Source: Antrihabitans stalagmiti
Lineage (GTDB): Bacteria > Actinomycetota > Actinomycetes > Mycobacteriales > Mycobacteriaceae
Length of the DNA: 64,000 nucleotides
NCBI RefSeq assembly: GCF_016482825.1
Contig: NZ_JAEMNV010000013.1
Coordinates: forward strand, 1 to 64,000
Direction: 5' to 3'
The notes beneath the pieces are model-generated. The model searched no databases. It saw nothing but the letters and a program-made list of their open reading frames with translations, and was not told the DNA's origin. Below are positions 1-7,255 of this stretch, piece after piece. A program made the translations under genes and the position numbers. How positions within the stretch are numbered: the stretch's first letter is position 1; every line of letters starts with the position of its first letter.

Positions 1-62
1 TCGGTCATCTGACGCTCGACCTCACCAAGCGATACCAAGGCAAACTGCACGACGCAGCCTAA
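1..62 (+). CDS. 3' end of an unidentified gene (partial)
   Basis: An open frame enters from the window edge and ends at a TAA at 60-62. The visible C-terminus reads approximately GHLTLDLTKRYQGKLHDAA, a composition and codon choice (CTC, GAC, ACC) typical of the other genes here. I do not recognise the family from 19 residues. It converges on the acyl-CoA dehydrogenase gene, and a hairpin with direct repeats follows its stop. It could also be a chance open frame. Confidence 0.35.
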   Translation, partial: GHLTLDLTKRYQGKLHDAA

Positions 63-63
63 A

Positions 64-112
64 ATGTGTCTCGCATGTATCTAGACACATCTGTGCCACA
101 TGTATCTAGACA
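64..112. repeat. hairpin plus 14-bp direct repeat between convergent genes
   Basis: ATGTGTCT (64-71) and AGACACAT (83-90) form a perfect 8-bp inverted repeat with an 11-nt loop. Overlapping it, CATGTATCTAGACA occurs twice as a direct repeat (74-87 and 99-112), 25 bp apart. The place, just after one stop codon and before the end of the convergent gene, suits a terminator. The exact direct repeat also looks like a protein-binding site. Function not known. Confidence 0.55.
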
Positions 113-123
113 GCACAGAGGTT

Positions 124-161
124 GGGACCTCCGAAAGGGCTCACGAGGCGCGTAGCGCCCT
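124..161 (-). repeat. dispersed palindromic repeat, copy A (half element)
   Basis: On the minus strand this starts with a small GC hairpin (GGCGC, loop, GCGCC), then CTCGTGAGCCCTTTCGGAGG, the same core as at 15749-15810, 36476-36547, 39105-39175 and 63245-63315. Only one arm is clear here. The stop codon of the acyl-CoA dehydrogenase gene (160-162) sits at its edge, so the repeat also places a hairpin directly downstream of that gene. Confidence 0.75.
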
Positions 162-1305
162 ACAGCGAGCGAGAGATGATTTCCTTCATGATTTCCGTCG
201 TACCTGCATAGATCTGCTGGACGCGGGAATCGACCCAGGCCCGCGAGATCGGGTACTCGGTCATGTAGCCGTAACCACCGAACAGCTGGAGGCAGGTATC
301 CAGCACTGCCGTCGAACGCTCGGTCGTCCACCACTTCGCCATCGCAACGGTCGGGATGTCGAGTTCGCCCTGCAGATGCTTGGCGATGCAGTCGTCGAGG
401 AACACTCGCGCGATCCGCGTTTCGGTGGCAACTTCGGCAAGCTTGAACTTCGTGTTCTGGAAGTTGAAGATCGGCTTCCCGAACGCCTGCCGCTCCTTCG
501 TGTAGCGCAGTGTCTGCTCGAGCGCCGCCTCCATGCCGACAACCGCGCCGATGGCCACGATCAGCCGTTCCTGCGGAAGCTGCTGCATAAGCTGGATGAA
601 GCCCTGGCCCTCGGCCGTGCCGAGCAGGTTCGCGACCGGAATACGGACGTCCTCGAAGAAGAGCTCCGACGTGTCCTGGCCCCGCTGCCCGAGTTTGTCC
701 AGCGCACGGCCACGGCGGAAGCCCTCGCGATCACCCTCGACGAGGATCAGCGAGATGCCCGCTGCGCCCTCGTCGGCGCCGGTCTTGACGACGACGATGA
801 TGAGGTCGGCCTGCTGACCGTTGGTGATGAACGTCTTCGAACCGTTGACGACGTAGTTGTCACCGTCACGAACTGCGCGCGTCTTCACGGCCTGCAGGTC
901 GGATCCGGTACCCGGTTCGGTCATGGCGATTGCGCCGACGACCTCGCCGCTGGCCATCTTCGGCAGCCATAGCTTCTTCTGCTCTTCGGTGCCGTACTCC
1001 AGCAGGTAGTGCGCGACGATGCCGTTGTGCAGGCTGCCGCCCCACGACGAGTCGCCGACCCGCGCCTGCTCCTCCATCAGCACAGCTTCGTGCGCGAACG
1101 TGCCGCCACCGCCGCCGTACTCCTCGGGGATCGACATGCAGAGCAGACCCAGTTCGCCAGCCTTGTTCCAGAGGTCGCGATCGACTTGGTGAGCCTCGAG
1201 AAACTTCTCGATGTTCGGCTTGATTTCCTTCTCGACGAACGAGCGTGCGAGGTCGCGCAGCGCGTCCAAGTCCTCGTTCATCCACGCGGACCGGTGTGCG
1301 GCCAT
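160..1305 (-). CDS. acyl-CoA dehydrogenase, long-chain (LCAD) type
   Basis: FAD-dependent alpha,beta-dehydrogenation of an acyl-CoA, the first step of a beta-oxidation cycle, passing electrons to ETF. The 381-residue length is normal. Visible are the FAD/substrate motif AIAMTEPGTGSDL (about 127-139), VNGSKTFITNG, and a C-terminus ending YAGTTEIMKEI. The usual short/medium-chain catalytic Glu (YEGT) is Ala here. Instead LPQERL (about 243-248) is present, which carries the catalytic base in long-chain and isovaleryl-type enzymes. The ATG at 1305 is 139 bp from the divergent TetR gene, its probable regulator. The stop lies at the edge of a dispersed repeat. The substrate cannot be read from the sequence. 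Confidence 0.93.
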   Translation of the reverse strand: MAAHRSAWMNEDLDALRDLARSFVEKEIKPNIEKFLEAHQVDRDLWNKAGELGLLCMSIPEEYGGGGGTFAHEAVLMEEQARVGDSSWGGSLHNGIVAHYLLEYGTEEQKKLWLPKMASGEVVGAIAMTEPGTGSDLQAVKTRAVRDGDNYVVNGSKTFITNGQQADLIIVVVKTGADEGAAGISLILVEGDREGFRRGRALDKLGQRGQDTSELFFEDVRIPVANLLGTAEGQGFIQLMQQLPQERLIVAIGAVVGMEAALEQTLRYTKERQAFGKPIFNFQNTKFKLAEVATETRIARVFLDDCIAKHLQGELDIPTVAMAKWWTTERSTAVLDTCLQLFGGYGYMTEYPISRAWVDSRVQQIYAGTTEIMKEIISRSL

Positions 1306-1319
1306 CGAGATCTCCTAGT

Positions 1320-1350
1320 CAACAGGTGACACCCGCCACCAACTGGTGAC
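1320..1350. promoter_or_regulatory. direct repeat CAACWGGTGAC in the divergent promoter region
   Basis: CAACAGGTGAC (1320-1330) and CAACTGGTGAC (1340-1350) are repeated with a 20-bp period, close to two helical turns. They lie 15-45 bp upstream of the acyl-CoA dehydrogenase start, in the 139-bp gap shared with the TetR gene. Same-face spacing suggests a regulator site, plausibly for that TetR protein. Inference only. Confidence 0.45.
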
Positions 1351-1444
1351 GTAGGTCCTCACATTAGAGTTGTCCTCAGCCGTCGTCAATTTGCGGTACG
1401 AATAACGGGCTCGCTCTACGGCCCCGACCAGGAAGGAGTCGCCG

Positions 1445-2074
1445 GTGGAATCGACGTCAGCAGCACCAACGGAGACCCCGACCCGACTGTGGGCGGGCAC
1501 GACACTCGACGAACGACGCACGTTCCGCTCGACGGCGTTGCTCGACGCCGCCCTCGACCAGATCGGGGAAAGCGGAAGCGCAGCCGTCACCGTGCGGTCG
1601 CTGTGTCGGCAGACCGGCCTCAACGACCGCTACTTCTACGAGAGCTTCGCCAATCGCGACGACCTGCTCGCTCAGCTCTATCGCCGCACGGCGGAAGCCG
1701 TGCAGACCGAGTTACTCACGGAGACAACCGATATCGAGCACGACCGCCAAGCGTGGGCGCGGGCTGTCGTCGAACGTTTCGTCGCCATGATGGTCGACGA
1801 TCCTCGAAAGGCGCGGCTGCTGCTCGTCGAGCCGATGGTCGAGCCGATCCTCGGCGGTATCGGACTCGCGACAGTCCCCGTGTTCACCCGGATGATCCGT
1901 ACCACCCTGCCGAAAGATGCCACGAAGACGGAACGAACTCTGACAGCAGTCACCGCGGTCGGAGCGTTGAGCGCCGTCCTCGGCGGCTGGTTCTCGGGCA
2001 AACTGGACGTCACCAGGGAAGAGTTGGTCGAACATTGCGCCAGGGTTCTCCTGCGCGGACGCACCGACGAGTAG
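1445..2074 (+). CDS. TetR/AcrR family transcriptional regulator
   Basis: A 209-residue one-component repressor. The N-terminal helix-turn-helix covers about residues 25-75, with TVRSLCRQTGL followed by the recognition-helix signature NDRYFYESFANRDDLL. The C-terminal helical ligand/dimer domain shows no diagnostic motif. The GTG at 1445 is preceded by AAGGAG at suitable spacing. It is divergent from the acyl-CoA dehydrogenase, so control of that gene through an acyl-CoA or fatty-acid ligand is a reasonable guess. It converges on the sigma-factor gene with only 6 bp between the stops. Confidence 0.92.
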   Translation: MESTSAAPTETPTRLWAGTTLDERRTFRSTALLDAALDQIGESGSAAVTVRSLCRQTGLNDRYFYESFANRDDLLAQLYRRTAEAVQTELLTETTDIEHDRQAWARAVVERFVAMMVDDPRKARLLLVEPMVEPILGGIGLATVPVFTRMIRTTLPKDATKTERTLTAVTAVGALSAVLGGWFSGKLDVTREELVEHCARVLLRGRTDE

Positions 2075-2080
2075 AACGCC

Positions 2081-2596
2081 TCAACCCGCCCGTAGTTCGA
2101 GCGACCGCAGGGCGCTATGTTGCAGCAAACGTACGCGACCTGCGGGTACGTGCAGAACCGTCGCCGTCTGAACAACCGTCAGACCCTCGATGACCCGCAG
2201 AATCATGACCTCCTGCGCCACCGGATCGACATTGCCGAACATCGTGTCGGTCAACCCACGATCGTCCACTACCTCGGCGCGAACGACACGGACGACGATC
2301 GAGTACATAAAGGTGCGGACGGAGTCGGAATCGAGGTCCGTTTCGACGAAGGCCGCGACGGCAGCGGTATGCGCCGTTCGTGCAATCGAGTCGGCGTAGG
2401 CCCACCCGCCCGGACAACCCGGCGTACCAGGCCTGCGCCCTACTCTGGCACGGGTGTACCTGATGATGCGAGGCCACATGATCGACGTCAACCGCGCGAC
2501 CGATTCACGGAAAGGCTTGGCGCACTCTGCTGTCGTCGGGTCCACAGATCGATTCTGTCGCCTGGTCCACAGCACCACATCAGGAAAAGTACCCAT
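2081..2596 (-). CDS. small sigma-70 family (ECF-like) RNA polymerase sigma factor
   Basis: 171 residues. A weak region-2-like segment lies at about 28-60 (FRESVARL, RIIRYTRARVG). A clearer region-4 helix-turn-helix lies at about 125-168: QEVMILRVIEGLTVVQTATV followed by LHVPAGRVRLLQHSALRSL. Region 2 is poorly conserved, so promoter recognition may be atypical. No anti-sigma gene is adjacent. It lies 79 bp downstream of the WS/DGAT gene on the same strand and may be the last gene of the tauD-tauE run. A protein that keeps only the helix-turn-helix role is possible. Confidence 0.7.
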   Translation of the reverse strand: MGTFPDVVLWTRRQNRSVDPTTAECAKPFRESVARLTSIMWPRIIRYTRARVGRRPGTPGCPGGWAYADSIARTAHTAAVAAFVETDLDSDSVRTFMYSIVVRVVRAEVVDDRGLTDTMFGNVDPVAQEVMILRVIEGLTVVQTATVLHVPAGRVRLLQHSALRSLELRAG

Positions 2597-2675
2597 ATTC
2601 CGGGTGGGGGTAGGTACACCTTTCGGATGACTCGCGCCCTACTTTCGGACCACACGGGCCCCGCGACGAGACCGC

Positions 2676-4283
2676 CTACGATGCCGGCTGTGTGTAATCG
2701 CGAGCGACACGAATCGCTTCGGCCAAAGTCGCGTTGCTCAAGATGACCTTACCGACCGCCTGCACCGTTTCCTGCGGAAACTGTTCCCACAGTTGGTAGA
2801 TGGGCTGATCGTCCGTACCGGACTGCGCGAACACCAAACCTTTGCTCGCCGTGAGTTCCTGAAGTTCCGCTTCACCTGTCGCGGCCATCGCAACTCCCTC
2901 CGTCGGTCGCCGGGTACCCCGTGCCGTGTCATCGAAAACCCCGACGACATCCGCTATCGCCTTGCGGAGCAGAGCCTCGTAATCATCGACGTCGGGCATG
3001 ACGTCGGGACTGGTCGTGATAGTGACCGTGACCGTGTCCCCTATCCCGTGTATTCCGTGCGTCAGGCCCATGACCGGGGACAACGACGGAAACCCTGCCG
3101 TGAACCTGACAATCCCACCGCCGAGTTCCAGGTCGCCCGCACCGCGAAACACACTGGACACGACGGTGTTTCCGCTGACAGTCGGCGGAATGTCGTCGAA
3201 CGGATAGTTGGCGACCTCGTGCCGCAACATCGGCGCTGCCAGCACGCTGCCGACCCGATTCTGAGCCGCGAACAGCGGATTGTCTGCTCGTGACCGGCGC
3301 TCGTCCAATGCAGCAGCAATCCGCTTCGCACGAACGACGAGGTCGGGCTCGTCCGGAAACAAGTCGACACCTACGTTGCGAAAGTTGTTCTTCGCCTTGA
3401 TTTTTCGACGCGATGCCACCGGCACCTCGGCACCCAATCGGTCGACGGTAACGCCGCGAGCGGTCAGATACGTCGCAAGCGCAGACGATATTGCAGTCAG
3501 GACCAAGATCGTGACCGTCGCGTCGGACCTACGCAGCTCCGCGGCGGGCACCACGATCATGCGAACCACACGGCGAGGGCCTGGCCGAACATTGACCTGC
3601 GTCAACCTGTGGCCGGTCGTGGGTGCGGGAAATTCGCCTGCAGCTGTCAATCGTTCGATCTCACGCTGTGCTCGAAAAGCTTGGATGCCACGGACGAACG
3701 TCATCGCAACGCGGAGCGGCAATCGAGCAAGCCCCCTGGCGACGAGGACTCCATCGGGTAGTCGAGACGATGCGCGGCGACCGGTCGGCACGGGCGGATC
3801 CTGCGAACCGAACAATGCCCGTGCGATAGTCGATGCCTGGCGCCCATCGGCCAACGCGTGCGATATCTGCAGTACTGCAATCGATCCCACACTCGACTCG
3901 CACCACGGTGCACCTTCGACGCCGCGAAACATGTGCAGCCGCCACGGTGTCGAACGGGCGTCGAGGTCGTCGGTGAGCAATTCACCCATTGCAGCAGTGA
4001 ATCCACTCCAATCGGAGTCTGGAAGTTGGTGTTCGACTATCTGGTCCGGACCGAACGGCCGCGGTACCCAATAGGGGTAGTCCAGATTGCGCGGTACCTC
4101 GCGCAGCTTCACACACAGATCGGGAATCAGAGCGCTGCGACGAGCGACCAACCGGCGCAACGATTCCGGCGTTCCATGGGCACCGTCGAAGCAGTACAGC
4201 AGGTACTGATCGTTGCCGATCCTCTCGGTGAGCCAGTACATCTGGGCATCACGCGGCGCGAGCTGCGTCCATCCCGCGGTCAT
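2676..4283 (-). CDS. WS/DGAT-like acyltransferase (wax ester synthase / DGAT superfamily)
   Basis: This family transfers acyl groups from acyl-CoA to alcohols or diacylglycerol, making storage lipid. The 535-residue protein has the condensation-like N-terminal half and the WS/DGAT C-terminal domain (NYPFDDIPPTVSGN and the Gly/Val-rich GIHGIGDTVTVT stretch). The active-site HHxxxDG appears as SHALADG (141-147): the second, catalytic His is kept and the first is Ser. The last 60-70 residues go beyond the usual end and contain an extra helical segment. It starts 17 bp after the TauE/SafE gene, so probably co-transcribed. Substrate uncertain; it may not be a triacylglycerol enzyme. Confidence 0.75.
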   Translation of the reverse strand: MTAGWTQLAPRDAQMYWLTERIGNDQYLLYCFDGAHGTPESLRRLVARRSALIPDLCVKLREVPRNLDYPYWVPRPFGPDQIVEHQLPDSDWSGFTAAMGELLTDDLDARSTPWRLHMFRGVEGAPWCESSVGSIAVLQISHALADGRQASTIARALFGSQDPPVPTGRRASSRLPDGVLVARGLARLPLRVAMTFVRGIQAFRAQREIERLTAAGEFPAPTTGHRLTQVNVRPGPRRVVRMIVVPAAELRRSDATVTILVLTAISSALATYLTARGVTVDRLGAEVPVASRRKIKAKNNFRNVGVDLFPDEPDLVVRAKRIAAALDERRSRADNPLFAAQNRVGSVLAAPMLRHEVANYPFDDIPPTVSGNTVVSSVFRGAGDLELGGGIVRFTAGFPSLSPVMGLTHGIHGIGDTVTVTITTSPDVMPDVDDYEALLRKAIADVVGVFDDTARGTRRPTEGVAMAATGEAELQELTASKGLVFAQSGTDDQPIYQLWEQFPQETVQAVGKVILSNATLAEAIRVARDYTQPAS

Positions 4284-4300
4284 GTCTCGAGTCTAAGAGA

Positions 4301-5038
4301 TCACCTGATCAGCAACCAGGCAGCCAGACCCAAGCCGAGTATCGCCACACCGATGCGGAGCACCTCGGGTGGGATCAGTTTCACGACCGGTGGACCGAAC
4401 CATCCGCCGACGAGCGCACCCATCGCCAATGCCAGCGTCGCGACCCAGTGCACCGGACCGAACACCGCAAACCCCACTGCCGCGATCAGATTGGCGATCC
4501 CGAGCAGGAAGCTTTTCAAGACCGTTGCGCCCCAGACGGTTTCCTTGGTGCAGATCAAGATGAGCGACAGGAAGATCACGCCCGCACCCGCGCCGAAGTA
4601 GCCGCCGTAAATGGCGATTGCGAAGATCGAGATCGGGACCAGTCGTGGAAAGTCACGCTCCGCAACGTGTTTGCGAATCACCGGCTGTGCGAGCAACGCC
4701 AACGACGCCATCGCGACGAGAAACGGAACGATTGCTTCGAACGTGCCCTCCGGCGCGAGCAGCAGGACGCAGGCACCCGTCAGGCCGCCGAGCGCGGACG
4801 CGGCAGCCCACCACACCAGTTTCTGGCCTCGCCCGGACAGTTCCTGTGTCGAATTCGCGGTCGAGCCGACGCCGACCGCAACCATCGCGACGGTGTTGGT
4901 GACGTTGGCCGTGACCGGAGGCAACCCGGCCGCAAGTAGAGCCGGATACGAAACGAGCGACGCCATGCCCGTGACGAATCCGACGATGCCTGTGAAGAAG
5001 CCCGCGACCACAAGGAGAAGAAATACGAGCGGGCTCAC
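4301..5038 (-). CDS. TSUP (TauE/SafE) family sulfite/sulfonate exporter
   Basis: A 245-residue polytopic membrane protein with about 7-8 hydrophobic segments. The family signature is the N-terminal GFFTGIVGFVTGMASLVSYP and its repeat in the second half (GYFGAGAGVIFLSL). TSUP proteins move sulfite, sulfoacetate or related organosulfur anions across the membrane. It starts at GTG 5038, 25 bp after a 37-residue membrane peptide gene and downstream of a TauD dioxygenase on the same strand. TauD releases sulfite from sulfonates, so sulfite export fits the context. Confidence 0.88.
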   Translation of the reverse strand: MSPLVFLLLVVAGFFTGIVGFVTGMASLVSYPALLAAGLPPVTANVTNTVAMVAVGVGSTANSTQELSGRGQKLVWWAAASALGGLTGACVLLLAPEGTFEAIVPFLVAMASLALLAQPVIRKHVAERDFPRLVPISIFAIAIYGGYFGAGAGVIFLSLILICTKETVWGATVLKSFLLGIANLIAAVGFAVFGPVHWVATLALAMGALVGGWFGPPVVKLIPPEVLRIGVAILGLGLAAWLLIR

Positions 5039-5063
5039 GTCGTCCGACTGTACGGAGCAGCAA

Positions 5064-5177
5064 CTACTGCGGGAAACGCTCCCTGACAGCGACCAAGGTC
5101 TCGGGTGCGCGGGCGGCCACCATTCCGGATATCGCCATCACAAAGATGAAGACCATTGCGAGTGTCATGATCAGCAT
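5064..5177 (-). CDS. 37-residue single-span membrane peptide between tauD and tauE genes
   Basis: A short frame from ATG (5177) to TAG (5064-5066). The first 22 residues (MLIMTLAMVFIFVMAISGMV) form one strongly hydrophobic segment. The rest, AARAPETLVAVRERFPQ, is a short amphipathic tail. GAGGTG lies 6-7 nt upstream of the ATG. The stop is 25 bp before the exporter start. Placement inside a same-strand run supports a real small gene, perhaps a subunit or regulator of the exporter. I know no family for it. Confidence 0.6.
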   Translation of the reverse strand: MLIMTLAMVFIFVMAISGMVAARAPETLVAVRERFPQ

Positions 5178-5276
5178 TCGGAGCACCTCTTCGGTTCGGA
5201 TTGACTTCGATGTTGCCGAACCGAGATTGGACGCGCCTTAGCGGAGATCGTGAGTTTGCTGTGAAAAGGGCGCAGG

Positions 5277-6158
5277 TCACCGCGAGATGTGCGGGCCGAC
5301 AGGTGTGTCGCCTCGCAAAGTGATCCGATGCATCACTCGTCGCTGAGTGCCGTAGTCGCGGTTCGCATAGTGGATCGTGCTGCGGTTGTCCCACAACACC
5401 AGGTCACCGAGCTGCCACCGGTGCCGAACGATGTGCTCGGGCTTCGTCAGGTGGGCGTACAGGAAATCGAGGATGCCGCGGCTCTCCGCCTCCGAAACCC
5501 CGACGATATGCGACGTGAAACCCGGATTGACGAACAAACCCTTACGGCCGCTCTCCGGGTGCACACGAACGACAGGATGGGCGACCGGCGGCAGCGACGT
5601 CACCTCTTCGCCCTCCCATACGTTTCCTTTGCCTGCCCGCTTGTGCGCGAGGTAGTAGCCGAACTCGCGGTTGCCGTCGTGGATCGCCGTCAGCCCGTCG
5701 ACCAAATCTCGAATCGGCGCAGACAGCGACTCGTACGCCAACTGGCTGTCGGCCCAATTTGTGTCGCCACCGTTCGGCGGCAGTACGACGGGTCGCAGTA
5801 TGGAACCGAGCGGTGGGCGCGGCATGAAGGTCACGTCCGTGTGCCAGACGTCGGCAAAGCCGTTGTCCTGACTGTCGAGCGCATACACCTCAGGAGCAAC
5901 CTCACCGCTGTCGTGGACAGGATGACCGACAGTGAGATCGCCGAGTCGACGACCGAATTCGATGTGCTGCTCGTCGTCGATGAACTGCTTACGCAACACG
6001 AGCACCTTGTTAGCCACCAACGCCGCGCGAACCGCCCGCACCTCGGCGTCGGAGGCGTCGGCTATCTGGAGGCCGAGTACCTCGGCGCCGAGATTGGGTC
6101 CGTAGTGGTCAAGAACCAATTCGGCGGTCTCGACGTCGTTCTCGAATGCGATGCTCAC
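5277..6158 (-). CDS. TauD/TfdA family Fe(II)/2-oxoglutarate dioxygenase
   Basis: 293 residues, normal for the family. The iron-binding facial triad is visible: H106-x-D108 in VWHTDVTF and the distal His at about 277 in RRVMHRITLRGD. The Arg just after it would bind 2-oxoglutarate. GDLVLWDNRSTIHYANRDY is typical of TauD/alkylsulfatase enzymes. Members hydroxylate the carbon next to a sulfonate or sulfate and release sulfite or sulfate. The TauE/SafE exporter two genes downstream supports an organosulfur substrate, but TfdA-like enzymes also take other acids. Likely first gene of the run; the shared 257-bp gap with the CPBP gene would hold its promoter. Confidence 0.9.
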   Translation of the reverse strand: MSIAFENDVETAELVLDHYGPNLGAEVLGLQIADASDAEVRAVRAALVANKVLVLRKQFIDDEQHIEFGRRLGDLTVGHPVHDSGEVAPEVYALDSQDNGFADVWHTDVTFMPRPPLGSILRPVVLPPNGGDTNWADSQLAYESLSAPIRDLVDGLTAIHDGNREFGYYLAHKRAGKGNVWEGEEVTSLPPVAHPVVRVHPESGRKGLFVNPGFTSHIVGVSEAESRGILDFLYAHLTKPEHIVRHRWQLGDLVLWDNRSTIHYANRDYGTQRRVMHRITLRGDTPVGPHISR

Positions 6159-6415
6159 TGTTGCTCCCCTCGGACGACAGGTCCGATCGGATCGTGGGTT
6201 GCGAACCCAAGGATGGATGCTGGCTGTGGCCGGCTACAGCGCGCGAAAAGTCTGCGCGCGAGCGACGGCAGTCATCATCGACAACAAGAGTTTGCGCACA
6301 AACGACACAGGTCGACGGTGGTCCGTCGTACCAATCGGGTCGAGTGCATACGACAATTCCTACCGCAGAAGTAAGGACGCGGCAACTTTCGCCCCTGGTC
6401 GGATCGCTTGTGACG

Positions 6416-7255
6416 ATGGCCGTCGACAGCGTCGCGCTCTACACTCGGGCAGAGTTTGCAACGCCAGGAGCCCGAGAGTATTTGACCAGCGCACTAACGA
6501 CTGACTCGTACCCGCCGCAGGACGGCGGCCGTACGGATTTCCGAACCCCCTTCGACGGGGTCCGGGCCTACGTCGATATCGCGGTCGTCGTTCTCGTCCT
6601 GTTGTGCACCAATCTCATCGCCCACTTCACCACGGTGTGGGCCAGCCTTGCCGCCGTTCCAGTCGCAGCACTTGCCCTGGTTGCGCTGACCAGGCACCGC
6701 GGGTTGGGGTGGGAGGAACTCGGCCTCGGGCGCGAGCACCTACGACGAGGGGCGCTGTATGCAGTCGCCGCTGTCGGCCTCGTCGTCACCGTTATCGTCA
6801 TCGGTGTCGCCCTTCCGATCACACGTCCGATGTTCATGGCCGACAGGTACGCCACGATTTCCGGTGCTTTGATCGCGTCGATGATCGTGATCCCGCTACA
6901 GACCGTCATTCCCGAAGAACTCGCGTTTCGAGGCGTTCTGCAGGGCACGCTCTCGCGCGTCTACAGCTTCCGCGGTGTAGCGATGGCCGGGTCGCTGCTG
7001 TTCGGGCTGTGGCACATCGCCTCCTCGCTCGGTCTGACCGAAGGAAACCGGGGCTTCAGCGCGATACTCGGCGGCGGTGTGGCAGGTCAGGTCATCGGCA
7101 TTGCCTGCGCGGTGTTCGCTACCGCAGCCGCTGGGCTCGTCTTCACCTGGCTGCGTCGACGCAGCGGCAGCCTGCTCGCACCGATCGCGCTGCACTGGTC
7201 GCTCAACGGTGTAGCCGCACTGGCAGCGGCAGCGGTTTTCCACGCCGCGGCTTGA
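6416..7255 (+). CDS. CPBP family intramembrane metalloprotease (CAAX protease-like)
   Basis: A multi-span membrane protein with the conserved motifs: EExxxR as E167-E168-L-A-F-R172, a His in FGLWH200, and HxxxN as H260-W-S-L-N264. These bind the metal and catalyse cleavage within the membrane. I take ATG 6416 (279 residues) because upstream in-frame starts reach into the divergent TauD gene and have soluble, unconserved sequence; GTG 6410 is an alternative. The substrate is unknown; bacterial members act in self-immunity or envelope protein processing. The gap 6159-6415 holds short inverted repeats such as CGACGG/CCGTCG but no site I can name. Confidence 0.85.
   Translation: MAVDSVALYTRAEFATPGAREYLTSALTTDSYPPQDGGRTDFRTPFDGVRAYVDIAVVVLVLLCTNLIAHFTTVWASLAAVPVAALALVALTRHRGLGWEELGLGREHLRRGALYAVAAVGLVVTVIVIGVALPITRPMFMADRYATISGALIASMIVIPLQTVIPEELAFRGVLQGTLSRVYSFRGVAMAGSLLFGLWHIASSLGLTEGNRGFSAILGGGVAGQVIGIACAVFATAAAGLVFTWLRRRSGSLLAPIALHWSLNGVAALAAAAVFHAAA

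Noticed and set aside
100-972. Long plus-strand open frame opposite the acyl-CoA dehydrogenase
   Set aside because: High GC gives long antisense frames; this one has Arg/Asp-rich random composition and no motif, while the minus strand encodes a clear enzyme.
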